Positions 33,826 to 46,305 of a stretch of 64,000 nt of DNA are shown one piece after another (position 1 is the first letter of the stretch; each line of letters begins with the position of its first letter). The stretch comes from Chrysopilus asiliformis. Its lineage: Eukaryota; Arthropoda; Insecta; Diptera; Rhagionidae. The stretch is taken from NCBI GenBank assembly GCA_964034945.1, contig OZ035964.1, positions 9,069,442-9,133,441 on the forward strand, read 5' to 3'. The notes beneath the pieces were generated by a model. The model saw only the letters and a list, made by a program, of their open reading frames with translations, was not told the DNA's origin and ran no database searches. The position numbers and the translations under genes were made by a program.

Positions 33826-34035
33826 TTAAAGATATAAAAATTTTCTACATTTCTGCGTTTTACAATAAATCGATATCTTTTGCGGTTATCAAGATATTTC
33901 AGATTTTGTAAAATTAATATTCATTTGTTAACTAAAATTTTTGTTCGCCTGGTTGTCTGGTTATAGTGTATTCGTAAATTGCGCAGGACATTGTATTTGC
34001 ATAAGAAAGTCATGTGCTGTTCACATCAGATATTT

Positions 34036-35419
34036 TTTTAGTGGATTCGTTACTTTTCTAATTTCTTGGAAAAATTTATTTTGTAAAAAAAGATCTTAGT
34101 CCACATCGGAAACTCCCTAGAAATTTTAGGATTCATACAATCTAAGGTATGAGACATCATATTGCCGTTAAAATTTTAATAGATTCTGTTCTCCGATTTA
34201 GGTGAAAATCTAATACCCGCAATAATGTACAAGAAAATCATGAAAAAGAAAAATTGAAATACCATTATAAAATTGATTTCATGCTGAAAAACGATTAAAC
34301 CACGAAAAATTTATTTGTTAACTGCTGGTTTTGCTATTTTTGTTGGTAATATTAAGATTTTTTTTCCCCTTTCTTATAGTTTGGCCAAAAAAAAAGTGTG
34401 TTTCAATCTGTATTTGTCCAGAAAAAAAATGGGACAATAAAACAGCTGTCAATTTGGTTTTTGTTTTTCATCTTAAGAAATTATAAGTCTTTTTGTGTGT
34501 CCGTACATTTAGACTCCGAGATTTCTTTGAATCTGCCACTAAAAATCAATAATGTTCCGATTAGATCAGATATGCGATTGACAAAGAAAAAAAAAAACAA
34601 ATCACATTGAAATACAAAAAACCGAACAGATCTCGGTCACAATGTTGTGAAAAGCATAAAATCATTATGACAAATTTAGATCTTAATTTGGACGTTTTAT
34701 TTTAATCCGTGTAGAAACGTTATGTAAAAACTGATATATTTCGGTTTGATTGCTTTATTTTTTAAAATTTCTTATTTCATGGTTTTTTCATTAGAATTGT
34801 TAGTTTGTTGGATAGCCAAATTGTTCATCAAATGAAGTAATCAAACGTAATCAAAACATGACAAAGTCAAATACAGTTGTTGTAAAAAATGGGAAAAATT
34901 TCCAAAACATAGAGGTATAATTTCGATAAACTGTGACGACTGTGTCGTCAGTGTGACGAAACACAATATTGAAACGCCTATTTAAAACTTCCGGTTGTAG
35001 GTAATATCAAGTAAATATAAGTATAATAAAAGGGATATTCTTCGATTGGGGATATTCTTGATTATCGAATTTTAAGGATTATGAGACTTACGCGATGGAT
35101 TTTCGTAAAAATGAGGCCATTTACCACTAGGTAAAATAGGAAAAAAGTAGGCATTTCGTTTAGTGATTCTGTCCGTGGATGACTTTGTTTAAAATTTGTT
35201 TTTTTCTGCTATTTGCTATTTTTTCTACTTTTATAAAGGATCAAATCTTGTTGTAAATACTGATGCTGATAATGTTCTAGAGTGTATAGATTTTTTCTTA
35301 CTAAAGAGGCGACAGCACCATCTCGCTCTTCAAATTGATGTTTCAGAGCGTTTTTTTAATGGATTGTGACTTTGATAACACTCTTTTTTACCAATAATAA
35401 ACGCCTTAATTATGATACA
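34036..35419. other. Unannotated sequence
   Basis: Nothing recognised; AT-rich with short homopolymers. Confidence 0.45.
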
Positions 35420-35727
35420 CTAGCTTGCATACCCGTCGTTGCCGGGTTAAGTTTTTTGAAAATTTTTTTTATGGTCTATGTTGGAGCTAAACTTCAGGCC
35501 AATCGGCTTGGTAGTTTCCCCGCGAAAGAGTAACATAGCGCATAAACTAAGTTTCGAAATCACTTTACCCCCTCCCCCTACTCCCCCACCCCTCGCGCTA
35601 CTTTTCCATATGCCTATGTTGGAACCAGAACTACCACAGACACTCATGCCAAATTTCAAGTCAATCGGTTTAGCAGTTTTTGCGTGAAAGAGGAACAGAC
35701 AGACAGACACCAACTCATTTTTATAAC
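35420..35727 (-). mobile_element. Non-autonomous Helitron, family A (5' end cut off)
   Basis: The 3' terminus on the minus strand is intact: hairpin ACCCG/CGGGT, then CTAG|T at 35420. The CTGTCTGTCTGTTCC words are at the other side. The 5' TCATACTAA start is replaced by the adjoining family B' repeat. Confidence 0.75.
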
Positions 35728-35993
35728 CGTATGGTGAAACCAAAGGGTATATTAACTTTGCCTTACCGTTTGTAACGCCAAGATCCCGTCATCGCACAAA
35801 AAAATGAATTACACCAGTGTGTTTAGAATGATAAAAATAATTAATTTTTGCATGTCCGTCCGTCTGTCTGTCCGTCCGTCTGTCTGTGGCGCGGATTGCG
35901 GGCGCACGGATTGAGCTAGAGATTTGAAATTTTGCACAGATCCGTTTTTCGTAAAATGTGAGGCCAAGTTCGTTAATGGGCAAAAATGGACCA

Positions 35994-36027
<34 letters not shown>

Positions 36028-36290
36028 ACCCCCCATACGAACGAAAATGTTTTTTGTGAAGATCTCAAAAACGGTGCATCTTATCAAAAAAGTCCAAGAA
36101 CAAAAGTTATTTAGGATATGATTCTACATTAAACTCCCATACATCAAAATCCGATTGGAATAAATTTTAAAAAATCTTATTAGAAAGTTTGACTTCAAAG
36201 TGGAATTTTGGTATAACTGTTCGAATTTTGATACGAATATCACCATACGGGTCTCCAATGATTGCCAGATTGGCAATTATAGCTTTTGTT
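35728..36290 (+). mobile_element. DINE-like repeat, family B', copy 1
   Basis: Starts CCGTATGGTGAAACC, with AAAGGGTATATTAACTTTGC and CCGTTTGTAACGCCAAGATC. CCGTCTGTCTGTCCGTCC words and GAGATTTGAAATTTTGCACA follow. It ends around a CACCATACGGG motif and an ATTGCCAGATTGGCAAT palindrome. Contains G30. Confidence 0.6.
35997..36026. repeat. G30 homopolymer
   Basis: Thirty consecutive G followed by TACCCCCCATACGA. It sits at the same internal position as the C24 tract in the inverted copy near 44.1 kb. Confidence 0.9.
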
Positions 36291-38015
36291 ATGTTTTAAA
36301 TTGAACGTTGATCTGTGGTCAAGTATAACTGTAAAAACGCGTTAAAATAAAATTTATACGTTTACTTTTTATTGTTTCACTGTCAATGCAAGAAAGGGTA
36401 AATGCAATTCGGGGACACGGGTGTCTATAAAATGTCATTCGTTAAACAACATAACGTGATTCAAATTTACCCATTACCGATTAATAGATTTTTCTTTTTC
36501 ATAAATTATCCAAATTAGAACACACCCTTTCCTGTCTGTATTTTATTGTGTAATTTTCCTTTCAATTTCCTTATGGATAACAAAAGATTGAATCAGTCAA
36601 ACATCTTTCCACCTAATATGAATATGAATTTGTTGAACCTTATGTGGAATTCATTTTTTAAAACATTTGTGATACGATCCGGCGTTGAAGAAATTTCAGA
36701 AATTCAATTCCAGAGTAGAAATGTACGAATTTCAAGAACTTTGCCCTTGACAAATGCTGTTCGTTAATCATTGATGGCGGCAATGACGAAAAGGCCATTC
36801 AAATTTGCAATAACGAAGCATTATTTCATAGTAAAAGAGTTTTTTTTTGACAAAAAAAAATATTTCACTAGTAGGTACCTAACATTATTGTTCTTGTCTG
36901 TTTTTCCAGTTTTTGATAATTGACTGATTCAGAGAATATATTACCAAAGTAGAGGAAATCCTATATTTTATACAAAAAAAAAAAACAAAACTAACAACAA
37001 AGAATAATATTTTTAATGGAAAACCGGAAGTTATTTCTCTATTGTTTGGAATTTTCAACGAAATAGGCGAGAATGAAAAGTTTTATATAAAAAAAAAATT
37101 CGGTGTCTTATGACTCTTTCGTAAAAAGAAAAAAAAATAATAATGAAATTGCGAACAACAAAGTTGGGGGTGGGTGAATTTTCATATTACGCTGAAATTT
37201 TTATGACTCATAGATACACATATGTTGCGAAATAATTAACCCTTGATGATTTTTCGCTGCGATTGTGATTTTTATGTAGTTTCTGTTTAAATTTTTATTC
37301 AACAAAAATCAAAAATGTCAGAAATTATATTGTATGCCTTTCGCCGTGATATGATAACGAAATCCGAATGAATCATAAATTCTATTTTGGCTGAAATTCA
37401 AAACATTTTCGTGAATCTCGAATTGAAAAACAAAAGAAATCTAAATTAGTTTTAAATATGACTTTTATTTTTGGGCCACCTTCCAATATATTGTAAGCTC
37501 GAACTCAATCCACATATATACATATGTGTGGTAGATCATACGAATAATATTTATACTCGTATAATAAATCAAATAGACCATGAGTGTATACATCATATAT
37601 CCTACAAGTGGGTATGTTTGTTTACAATTTTCTCTCTCTCTTTCTTTCGTTCTTTCTCTCTCTATCCATGACGTCATATCCGCAAAATGATCAACAGACC
37701 AAATCTTGAAGTTTTTCATTCCTTCTACTATGTATACCTAAACGGCATACCTGTATTCTTCCTGCCGAGGTGTGACAAGTATATGTAGTTGTAGTTTTTC
37801 AACCAATTTAAATGACGAATAGCGCGACCACACAACTCTAAACAATCGCTACCCATCTTTTCTATAATTATTGTACAATGACTTTAGTTATAATGCTTAT
37901 CAGCTAGGCACGAGCTAAATCTATGCTGAATGGAAATTTTTAACGCGAATTTTGTGTATTGCGATTTTGAAACTATTTAGGTTTCACTCTTTAAACTATA
38001 ATCATATCTAATGCG
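36291..38015. other. Unannotated sequence with a CT tract
   Basis: A pyrimidine tract of CT repeats at 37630-37665; otherwise nothing recognised. Confidence 0.45.
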
Positions 38016-38350
38016 AACAGCACATGACTTACTTATACAAAATCTACGTTCTTGCGCAATTTTCCAACACACTATCATCCGACGAAAAAAAATTTAGTTT
38101 AAATAAAAAAAATGAATTTTAATTTTACAAAATCTGAAATATCTCGATAACCGCAAAAAATATCGATTTATGGTAAAAGGAAAAAATGTAGAAAATTCTA
38201 ATATCTTTAATTTTTTTACAAGTATTTTTCCCGGAAAAACATTAATTAGCAAGCAATTTGCAAAAATCTGTTTTTTTTAACTTTTAATGAAAATTTCTCA
38301 ATAATGTTAAAAGATAGCGAATAACCGTTAAAGATAAAAGTATTCTCTTC
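38016..38350 (-). mobile_element. Family C repeat, 3' part
   Basis: On the minus strand ends with TATAAGTAAGTCATGTGCTG and TTCGCAT. Faces the next family C copy head to head. Confidence 0.6.
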
Positions 38351-38454
38351 AATTCATCTCATATGTATAATGAAAAATTTCCACATCTTAATTTTGCCTA
38401 AAAACATTTCCAGAGCACTCCTGAGTCTATTGGACCGTTATTACAAAAATGCCT

Positions 38455-38660
38455 GCGAGTCTGTAAGTTTGTCAGTCTCTCAAATTGTCAGTCTGTCAAT
38501 CTGTCAGTCTGTCAGTCTGTCAATTTGTCAGTCTGTCAGTCTGTCAGTTTATCAATCTGTCAGTATGTATATCAATCTGTCAGTCTATCAATCTGTCAGT
38601 CTATCAATCTGTCAGTCTATCAATCTGTCAGTCTATCAATCTGTCAGTCTTTCAGTCAAA
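38455..38660. repeat. Expanded CTGTCAGT tandem array
   Basis: About 25 tandem words of 8 bp (GTCAGTCT, GTCAATCT and variants, often alternating as a 16-bp unit). This is the family's CTGTC core, amplified. Confidence 0.95.
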
Positions 38661-39141
38661 ATTTCTCAAAAACTAACACAGCTAGAGCCATAAATTTTTA
38701 CCGGCATATTTGGTCGTGGAATGGAACGATTCTATCAATTTTGGAGGAAATCCCTTAGCCGGGACTAACCAAAATGGCGGCTTTTCAAAAATCGCAGTTT
38801 CGTTTATTGTAATTTAATCCGAAATTAAACATTTTCACTAGTCTTATGCATAACGAAAGTTGGAAACAATAAAATTTCCTACATTTTCGTCTTTCAGTGG
38901 AACTGTATATTTTAAGCCGTTATCGAGATATGCCGTCATTTACATAATATCAGTTTTTTGCCATTATCTCGAAAAATAACGGTTCGTTGGCAGTTCAGTA
39001 TATGAGATTAAAGAGAATAATGTTTGCCACAATTTTGTCTTAATTATATCCGTTATATTTTATCGTTATTGAAAAATTTTCATTGAAAGTGTAAAAAATG
39101 GATTTTTGGCGATTTTCATTCAAAGATTTTTGAGTTTTAAC

Positions 39142-39312
39142 GTAACCCGGCCCTTACACGCGACTATAAAGTCTGTCAGTAGCACAGACTTCAAATGTCA
39201 AATTACTGACAACGCATTAAAATACATTTAGCGAACTGGCAGTCAGTGCATTTACACGAGACTGTGTCAGCGACTGTGTCAGCTCTACAGACGCGTGTAA
39301 GGGCCGGGTTAC
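39142..39312. mobile_element. 171-bp MITE with perfect inverted ends
   Basis: The ends GTAACCCGGCCCTTACACGC are perfectly complementary over 21 bp. It is inserted in family C copy 9 before CGATATCTTTT. The target duplication is not clear. Confidence 0.85.
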
Positions 39313-39480
39313 TCGATATCTTTTACTGTTATCGAGATATTTTAGATTTTGTAAAAAAATCAATTTTTTTTATATATAGACTAAGATTTTATTCCTCGGG
39401 TTATATTGTCCTCGTAAATTGCGCAAAAACATAGATTTTGTATAAGGAAGTCATGTGCTGTCCACATCAGATATTTTTAT

Positions 39481-41756
39481 GTATAACGTGATTATAACGA
39501 TAATAATGACGATGATAGCAACACGATATATATAGTGGCGAAGAAGATATCAAACAATTCGTTGGTGAACGAGCCAGCACTTAAATATGTCTTAAGCATA
39601 TTATGCTCGTTTGGTAATAATAAGTAGTCTCGTACTCGTTCTATCATATATGGATATTAGATATTCTTGATAAATACTGAATGAAAGGGCTTTACGCTTT
39701 ACCATACATCTGGTAACCGACAGCAAAGCAGAAGCGATTTTTCTACTAGTAAAATACGCTAAAAGAAAAGTCAAAGAAAAAAACATGGAAAAATTATTGT
39801 AAGAAAGAAAAACGCTTTGAAGTGCCTCAATACTGTTTCACAATCACAATTGATCCATGCCTCTATGGAAAATTTGTGCCTTCGTACCACTTTGTGTTTT
39901 CTCTGGTAAGCCTATATACCTTTTTTTTGTTTTTTTGGATTACATTATTATTATTACTATATATATGAGTACATAAAAATTATGATATTTAGGTATATTC
40001 ATGTATCTCGGTATATAGACTTTTCTCGAAAATTATTTTATGTAAATCGAGACGCTTCGTTGAATAGGAAAATCTCCAGAGCATGAAGCCACGAGCCACG
40101 ATCACAGCTCATTCAGTAAAAAAAAAAACTAACAAATGATAAAAAAAATCAGACCAACCACATAATGAACACAAAAAAAACTTCCCTTTTACAGTGGAAT
40201 CTCAAATATTACCTTCTTTTACCATATTGTCCAAAACTTTCCCCCACGACAGCTACGAGTTTAGCATATTTGATTAATAATTGTTAGATTCATCTTTTTT
40301 CTTCTTCTTGGACGATGTCATTCTTATGCCTAAAATTTACCTTAATTTATAGAGAAATTCGTGCAATATTTTGTAAAACTCCATCATCGTCAAATGTCTT
40401 TCAAAACCTTTCACAATAAAATTTTCATTCGATATTTGCAATAAAAAAAATCGTCCTTTTTGTTGATCAATTGTCAATCTTGAATCACACCTACAGTGTG
40501 AGAGACTACAGTGAAGTCCCTGCGATTTTCCCTGTCCCTGACAGAAATCTTCCGTCAAACCGTCATTTGGTTTAAAGAAAATCGTCTTTTTCTCTGCACA
40601 TATTTATTGAAATTTATGGTAAAGAAAAAGAAAAAAAAAATGCCAAGAACAGGAAACAGCAGTGCTGTTATAATATATCTGCCTACAAGTAATAGACTAT
40701 AGGAAAATCCTACTATATAGATAGATGGATACTGATATATATTCCACACTAGGTGAAGAAAAACAATGGCGTATGGCACGCGAGTATAATTAGAAGTAAG
40801 AAAAAAAAGATACGAAAAAAAATTACAAAAACGCATTAAGGCAAAAGACGAGTAAATAAAATGAAATAAATTAGATAAATGGCAAAGACAAGGCACCATT
40901 TTAAATGGTTTTTAGGTTGTTTAGTAAATAAATCTAAGATCATCATAATCTGAGAGCATAAAATATTTCTTTGTAACTTTCTTACACATTTATCTGAAGT
41001 GTAAATTTCGAAAAAAAGGCCTTGCTTTTTTCAATGAAATATCTTTCGATTCTTTTTGTCCTTTAAGCTAGCCATAAATGCTTATTCTTATATTTCTTGG
41101 AGATGGACTGCCCCCAAGTCCATAAAACACGTCAGACTTTGGAGGGGTTTTGCGGTTTGTATGACGGCGGTACTAAACTCCATATAAATAAATCGCGAAA
41201 AAGCACTACGAAGGATGAATGGAGGGGTGGGGGGAAAGTTTTGACAGCCTACTGTGCAAAATAGTTCCGTTTTTGCTTTTTTAGGTTACAGTCTATGTCA
41301 ATCAGCATTAACATTTTAATTACCGAATCAAAAAGACTAACCAAGCGGTTTTATTTCAAGAAACTAATCTAAATCACAAAAAAGTTTTTCTTTGTCACAA
41401 ATGTAAGGTTTTTCCATTCAACAGCGCCCACAGCCAGTCACTCAAAACGCAAACAGCCAAGATTTAGTCTGAAACCACCGCTGATGTAGCCGGAACCGAT
41501 AAATACGTTTTCGCCAAAGATCGAAGATCGGATATTGCTGTCCTTTCTCGGATCTGGCCGTGCATAGTCAAAGCGGCCCCTGGGGGAAAAAACTGTATCT
41601 GGCGTCTCTCTCTTTTTCTAAAACAATTATAAAAAATAATCTTTTGATGCGGGCAATTTTTAAACACTGATGAGAGGGAAGATTTTCCTAAAGTTTTCTT
41701 TGTGATTATCTGCAGAAAAAGAGATAGGGGCCTCTAATTTATTCGAAACTCAAGAA
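39481..41756. other. Unannotated sequence
   Basis: No gene. Around 41115-41250 there is a faint resemblance to the AAATACGTCAC MITEs, without a convincing right end. Confidence 0.4.
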
Positions 41757-42000
41757 AATTTGTTTGACGAAACATAATTCACATAACTCATCTAAACATC
41801 AAAATCCATTCAGACCAGTGCTTTCCCCCTCTCTCGTACAAATGGAATACTTTTTTCCTGATTTCGCGAAAACTGTGGCTCGTATCGAAAAATTTATAAA
41901 GGTAAAATCTCTTTAGAGTATGATTTTGTATAGCCGGTCCATACATCAAATTCCGATCGGACCACTCTTTCTCCCCTCCTCCATAAAAATGGATTTTTCC
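41757..42000 (+). mobile_element. DINE-like repeat, family B, 3' fragment
   Basis: Contains the ACATCAAAATCC, CGTACAAATGGAATACTTTT and CGTATCGAAAAATTTATAAA phrases of family B; the 5' half is absent. Confidence 0.5.
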
Positions 42001-42235
42001 ATCATATTTACAATTGGTCCCTGGCAATTGTATCTTTTATTATGTCTTTGAGTGCATTCTTCCCACAATTTAGCTTTAAATGGATGCAGTTCCATGTGTC
42101 GGTAGTGTGCGATATCGATTCGAAATGGAAGAAAGAAACCGAGAAAAGGAAAATTTAACCCTTAGCTTCTGAAAATTGCCATTCGATCGGAGCTATTAAA
42201 GTAAATTTGCAATTATAAAGCCTTGATGAAAACGA

Positions 42236-42485
42236 TTTCTGCGAATATCTCAAAAACGGTGCATCTTATCAAAAAAGTACAAGAACAAAAGTTATTTAGG
42301 ACATGATTGTACATAAAACTCCCATACATCAAAATCCGATTGGAATAAATTTAAAAAAATCTTATTGGAAAGTTTGACTCAAAGTGGAATTTTGGTACAA
42401 CTGTTCGAATTTTGATACGAATATCACCATACGGGTCTCCAATGATTGCCAGATTGGCAATTATAGCTTTTGTTATGTTTCTTAT
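42236..42485 (+). mobile_element. Family B' repeat, 3' fragment
   Basis: Matches the 3' half of the 35.7-kb copy, including AAAAACGGTGCATCTTATCA, CACCATACGGG and the ATTGCCAGATTGGCAAT palindrome. Confidence 0.6.
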
Positions 42486-43503
42486 TGTAACGGAATTAAA
42501 AATATCGTTATTATGAGGAAAAAACCGGAAAATCGTTATTTTGTTTCGTTATTTCATTATGTTAAGATAACGTTTCCCATCCCTGCAAAAAACCATATCT
42601 TACAACCAAAATTATAGCTTTTGTTACGTTTTTTATCTAATATCGACAATAAAAATCACATATGTTTCGCTGGGTCAATTAAAATTAAAATACTAACGTA
42701 TGATGGCGATAAAATTGTAAGAAAATGCACTTTCTGATTTAAACAGAAATCGGGATTCTTTTGAAAAACCCATTACTTTAGTAAAACTATTTGATTTTTA
42801 GTTGATTTCGCAGCGCATTGGTGTGAAATTAAAAGATTCTTATCTGTGTATAAGACAGGGAAAACAGAGAACGTCAAATAAAAAGTGTCGAAGGACAGGC
42901 TGTCTAAATTGTAATTTTGTGCGCTCGTTGAATGTCAGTTTGAAATACGGTTTTTCATTTGGCATCAGCCAGATTTTCATTTTTTCACAAGTTTTTTTTT
43001 TAAATTTATGTTAAAAGAAATAACAAAAAAAACATACTAATAATATGAAATAGTTCGTATGTGTTCACGCAAGTGAAACGGGGAAATTACTTAAGTTTAC
43101 GATGCGTGGATATGGTCTTATTTCTAGATTCAGTATTTTTTTTTATTATTGTTATTATTATTATGAGATTCACTTGAAAATGCCAACACTCAGCTTTTCA
43201 TTGTCTTGATTTAATCTTTTTTTTGTGCTTAAATAGGATCGCTAAGAGAGGAAGAGTAGTTGTGTTACCCATTACCGAATCCAAAATTTTAACTATCTAT
43301 TTTATTATTAACCAACGGATTGTTAAGTACATGTTCCTAGTCGCAACAGAAATCTTTTAAAAAAGTTTTCTTTTCTGCAATTTTTATTTGTAACCATTTT
43401 ATTTTTTCACTATTGTCGAATTTAAAGGTAAAAATTGTTGAACAGAAAGATGTCTCCGGAGTATGTTTGATTGTTGTGAAATTAACAAAAATTTGTCTTG
43501 GAA
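42486..43503. other. Unannotated sequence
   Basis: Contains a TTA-type microsatellite near 43142-43165; otherwise nothing recognised. Confidence 0.4.
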
Positions 43504-43577
43504 TTTTTTTTTTTTTTTTTTTTATAGATCCAGCCAGAGCTTAGGGGAAGACCCTTTAATGCCGAAGCACAGCTCGG
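43504..43577 (-). mobile_element. LINE 3' end with poly(A), severely 5'-truncated
   Basis: On the minus strand, GAGCTGTGCTTCGGCATTAA and GGGTCTTCCCCTAAGC are followed by about 20 A (T20 at 43504-43523). The same 3' UTR follows the reverse-transcriptase remnant at 53.5 kb. This is a dead-on-arrival retrotransposon insertion. Confidence 0.75.
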
Positions 43578-44111
43578 ATTATGAAAACCATATAGAAATA
43601 CAGGAGTTAGGAATCTCTGGTCTTGGTAGCCAAAACTTTGTTTTATACCATGTATGGTGTCGTTAAATTGTGGGAGGAGGAAAGTTTTCTGTGCTATTTT
43701 CTGGGAGTCTAGAGGATAGTTATTATTTTCCATTTTTAATAAGCCCACCCTAAAAAAACCCACTAAATGCCATTAAAAAAACCCCCCAATAAAACCAAAA
43801 AATAAAACCCAGCAAAACACCGATATTAGTTAAAAAACATAACAAAAGCTATAATTGCCAATCTGGCAATTATTGAAAACCCGTATGGTGATATGGCATT
43901 ATTCGAAGTTTAAGTGAACGGTGAATAGTTGTATCAAAATTCCATTTTGAAGTCAAACTTTTCAATAAGATTTTTTCAAATTTATTCCAATTGAATTTTG
44001 ATGTTTCATATAGAATCATATCCTATAAATAACTTTTGTTCTTGCACTCTTTTGATAAGATGCACCGTTTTTAAGATATTCGTAAAAAACGTTTTCGTTC
44101 GTATGGGGGTA

Positions 44112-44135
44112 CCCCCCCCCCCCCCCCCCCCCCCC
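44112..44135. repeat. C24 homopolymer
   Basis: Twenty-four consecutive C at the position matching G30 in the other family B' copy. Confidence 0.9.
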
Positions 44136-44177
44136 TCCCTCCTCCTAATGGTCCATTTTTGCCCATTAACGAACTTA

Positions 44178-44449
44178 CACTCAGAAAAATGGAGGCTAAC
44201 TCGACGACCTACATACGGCGTAATTGGCTTCGGGCAGGCGCGCGTTCGCCTGCATGTGGGCAAGTAAAACTGAGTTGACCTGTGGTCGGAGAAATTCTGA
44301 AATTAAGCCACCAGCAGGTGAAGTAGGGCATTGGGAGCTGCACGAGTTGACTTTAGATAGGTTAACTCTGACCGCTAGCTGGCTTACAGAAACCTCTGTA
44401 AGGTCAGAGTTAACCTCTGACCTTACTCAGAAGAACATTTTTCTGAGTG
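44178..44449 (+). mobile_element. 272-bp TA-flanked MITE, copy 1
   Basis: The ends CACTCAGAAAAATG are complemented at the right. TA lies on both sides (44176-44177 and 44450-44451). Removing it restores the uninterrupted family B' sequence GAACTTAGCCTCGCAT, which confirms the boundaries. Tc1/mariner-type by duplication. Non-coding. Confidence 0.9.
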
Positions 44450-45624
44450 TAGCCTCGCATTTTACGAAAAACGAATCTGCGTAAAATTTCAAGTCTCTAG
44501 CTCAATCCGTGCGCCCGCAATCCGCGCCACAGACGGACGGACGGACATGCAAAATTCAATTTTTTTTATCATTCTAAACACACTGGTGTAATTCATTTTT
44601 GTGTGTGATAACGGGATCTTGGCGTTACTAACGATAAGGCAAATTTAATATACCCTTTGGTTTCACCATACGGGGATAAAAAATTTCATCATTGGTTTTC
44701 ATGAAATCCACCAGTGGGAAAATTGTTCTTCAGGGTTGTGTTTAATAATAATTCAGGAAGTTTTTCATAAGAAATAGACGTCCTTACTCTTCTACTTGTC
44801 GCACCATTCCTTCTTCCCTCTCTTAAAAAAAATGATAAAAACGGATCTTTGTGTACTTGGAAATTTTGAAAGGAAGATAAAAATATCTTTTTTCTTCGGT
44901 ATGTCACAAAAAGTGCTCCGCTGACGATAGAGGCAGAAATGGTTAAAAAAACGGCGCCGCAGGCAAAATTTTTTAAATTCCCGGGTCGAATACGCCTTTT
45001 AAATATATATTTTTCCTCTCAGCACCCCACTGTTTATAAGCATGCCCTTTTTACTTTCCCCTTATATAGGAGGAAAGTGATGTATGACGAAGACCGACTC
45101 GGGAAACCGAACGGGGGCAGAACGGAATTTTCTGATCATTACGAAATCCGTTTCAGGCAAAATTATGAGGATGTCCGTGCGTCTGTCTGTCTTACGTATC
45201 TTAAATAACTCGAGAACGCGTTGAGTTTGCGACTTGAAATTTTTTGTGAATGAGTTTTACACAAATCGAAGTTTTCTATAAACTTTTGGGAAATTTCCGT
45301 TACCTATAACGGATATATCCAATAAATTTTTTTTTGTTTGAAAAAATATAGTTTTTTTGAAAATTTCTCGGAAATTATGCGTTTTTGGGAAAAATTGCAT
45401 ATAATCAAATTTAAAAGAAATAAAATTTTCTACATTTTTTCCTCTAAAGGTTTTTACGCATCTCTAACGATTCTCAAGATATTTGAAAAAATTCAGTTTT
45501 TTGAAAATCTCTCGAAGACTTTCGAGGCACTTTTATGAAAAAATGCATGTTTTTTTTACGTTTTTCTAACGGTTTTCAACATACTCTAAGAAAATAAGTT
45601 TTTTGAAAATCTCGGAAATTATTT

Positions 45625-46305
45625 CTGTGGTCACAAGTTGTAAGGGCCTAACTCGACTTTAGCCGTTTTCAATGTTCTTACAGAATCGTGTTCTCCTTCC
45701 AAAATGCTTTTAATTCCACTAACCCGTTAGTTTCTACGACAATTTTTGACCGTTATAGGCTACTACATCAAATGGCTAAAGTCAAAAAATTTCCAAGTTG
45801 CATTTGGAAGAACGGCTAAAGTCAGATCCCATATATTTTTGTATACACTTAATGCACTCTTATGTGTGAGAAGCTGCATTGATTTGATCGTTTTTGCACG
45901 TGGAATAGTGGCTTAAGTCGAATTAGTTCATTCTTCGGTTTTAATTTTTCCGAAACGAGCAGGCTAAAGTCTGTTTTAGCCTCTTTTTCAAATCGGGGTG
46001 TAGGTTTTTAGGGGCTTAACTTGACTTTAGCCATTGATTGTAGCCATTTCTAAGACATAAAAAAGTTTTGAAAGAGTGGCTAAAGTAAAATAATCCTTAA
46101 TTTCTCTGAAAATATTAAGTTTGAATAAACCAGATTAAACCAATCGTAAAAAGCTTATTTTTCATAACGTTTTGTAGTTATAGGTTTTTGAATTCGGTTT
46201 GATACCCCTTTGCCACCAACAGTTAAAATTTCATAAATAGTATTAAAATGCTTCTCCTGAAAAATGAAGAAATTCGACTTAAGCCCTTATTACTTGTGAC
46301 CACAG
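45625..46305. mobile_element. 681-bp element with 4-bp target duplication
   Basis: The ends CTGTGGTCACAAGT are complemented at the right, extending through AAGGGC and TCGA. ATTT flanks both sides (45621-45624 and 46306-46309). Inside, GGCTAAAGTC or its complement recurs about ten times. No transposase is seen, and I cannot assign the superfamily. Confidence 0.75.

Larger units (their letters stand above)
33035..34035 (+). mobile_element. Helentron-like repeat, family C, copy 7
   Basis: The 3' half of the family, from the AAAAATAACGGGTTTTT phrase to the intact tail (AGAAAGTCATGTGCTGTTCA, CATCAGATATTTTTT). It carries two nested elements. Confidence 0.65.
38351..39480 (+). mobile_element. Helentron-like repeat, family C, copy 9
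   Basis: Runs from near the 5' end (AAAAATTTCCACATCTTAAT) through a greatly expanded CTGTCAGT block, a GCTAGAGCCATAAATTTTTA box and the TATCGAGATA phrases. It ends at the tail AAGGAAGTCATGTGCTGTCC. A 171-bp MITE is nested near the 3' end. Confidence 0.7.
43840..44676 (-). mobile_element. Family B' repeat, copy 3, interrupted
   Basis: Inverse of the 35.7-kb copy. It has the same CCGTATGGTGAAACC start, CCGTCCGTCCGTCTG words, GAGACTTGAAATTTTACGC box, C/G homopolymer and ATTGCCAATCTGGCAAT palindrome. A 272-bp element is inserted at 44178-44449. Confidence 0.65.

Noticed and set aside
37630..37665. CT tract as a promoter initiator or GAGA-type site
   Set aside because: A simple pyrimidine repeat with no gene or transcript evidence beside it.
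38455..38660. Regular short repeats resembling a CRISPR array
   Set aside because: The units are 8 or 16 bp of CTGTCAGT with no unique spacers, and the setting is a eukaryotic repeat core.
41115..41250. Possible third copy of the AAATACGTCAC MITE
   Set aside because: Only the left end (CCATAAAACACGTCAG) is suggestive; no matching right end was found.
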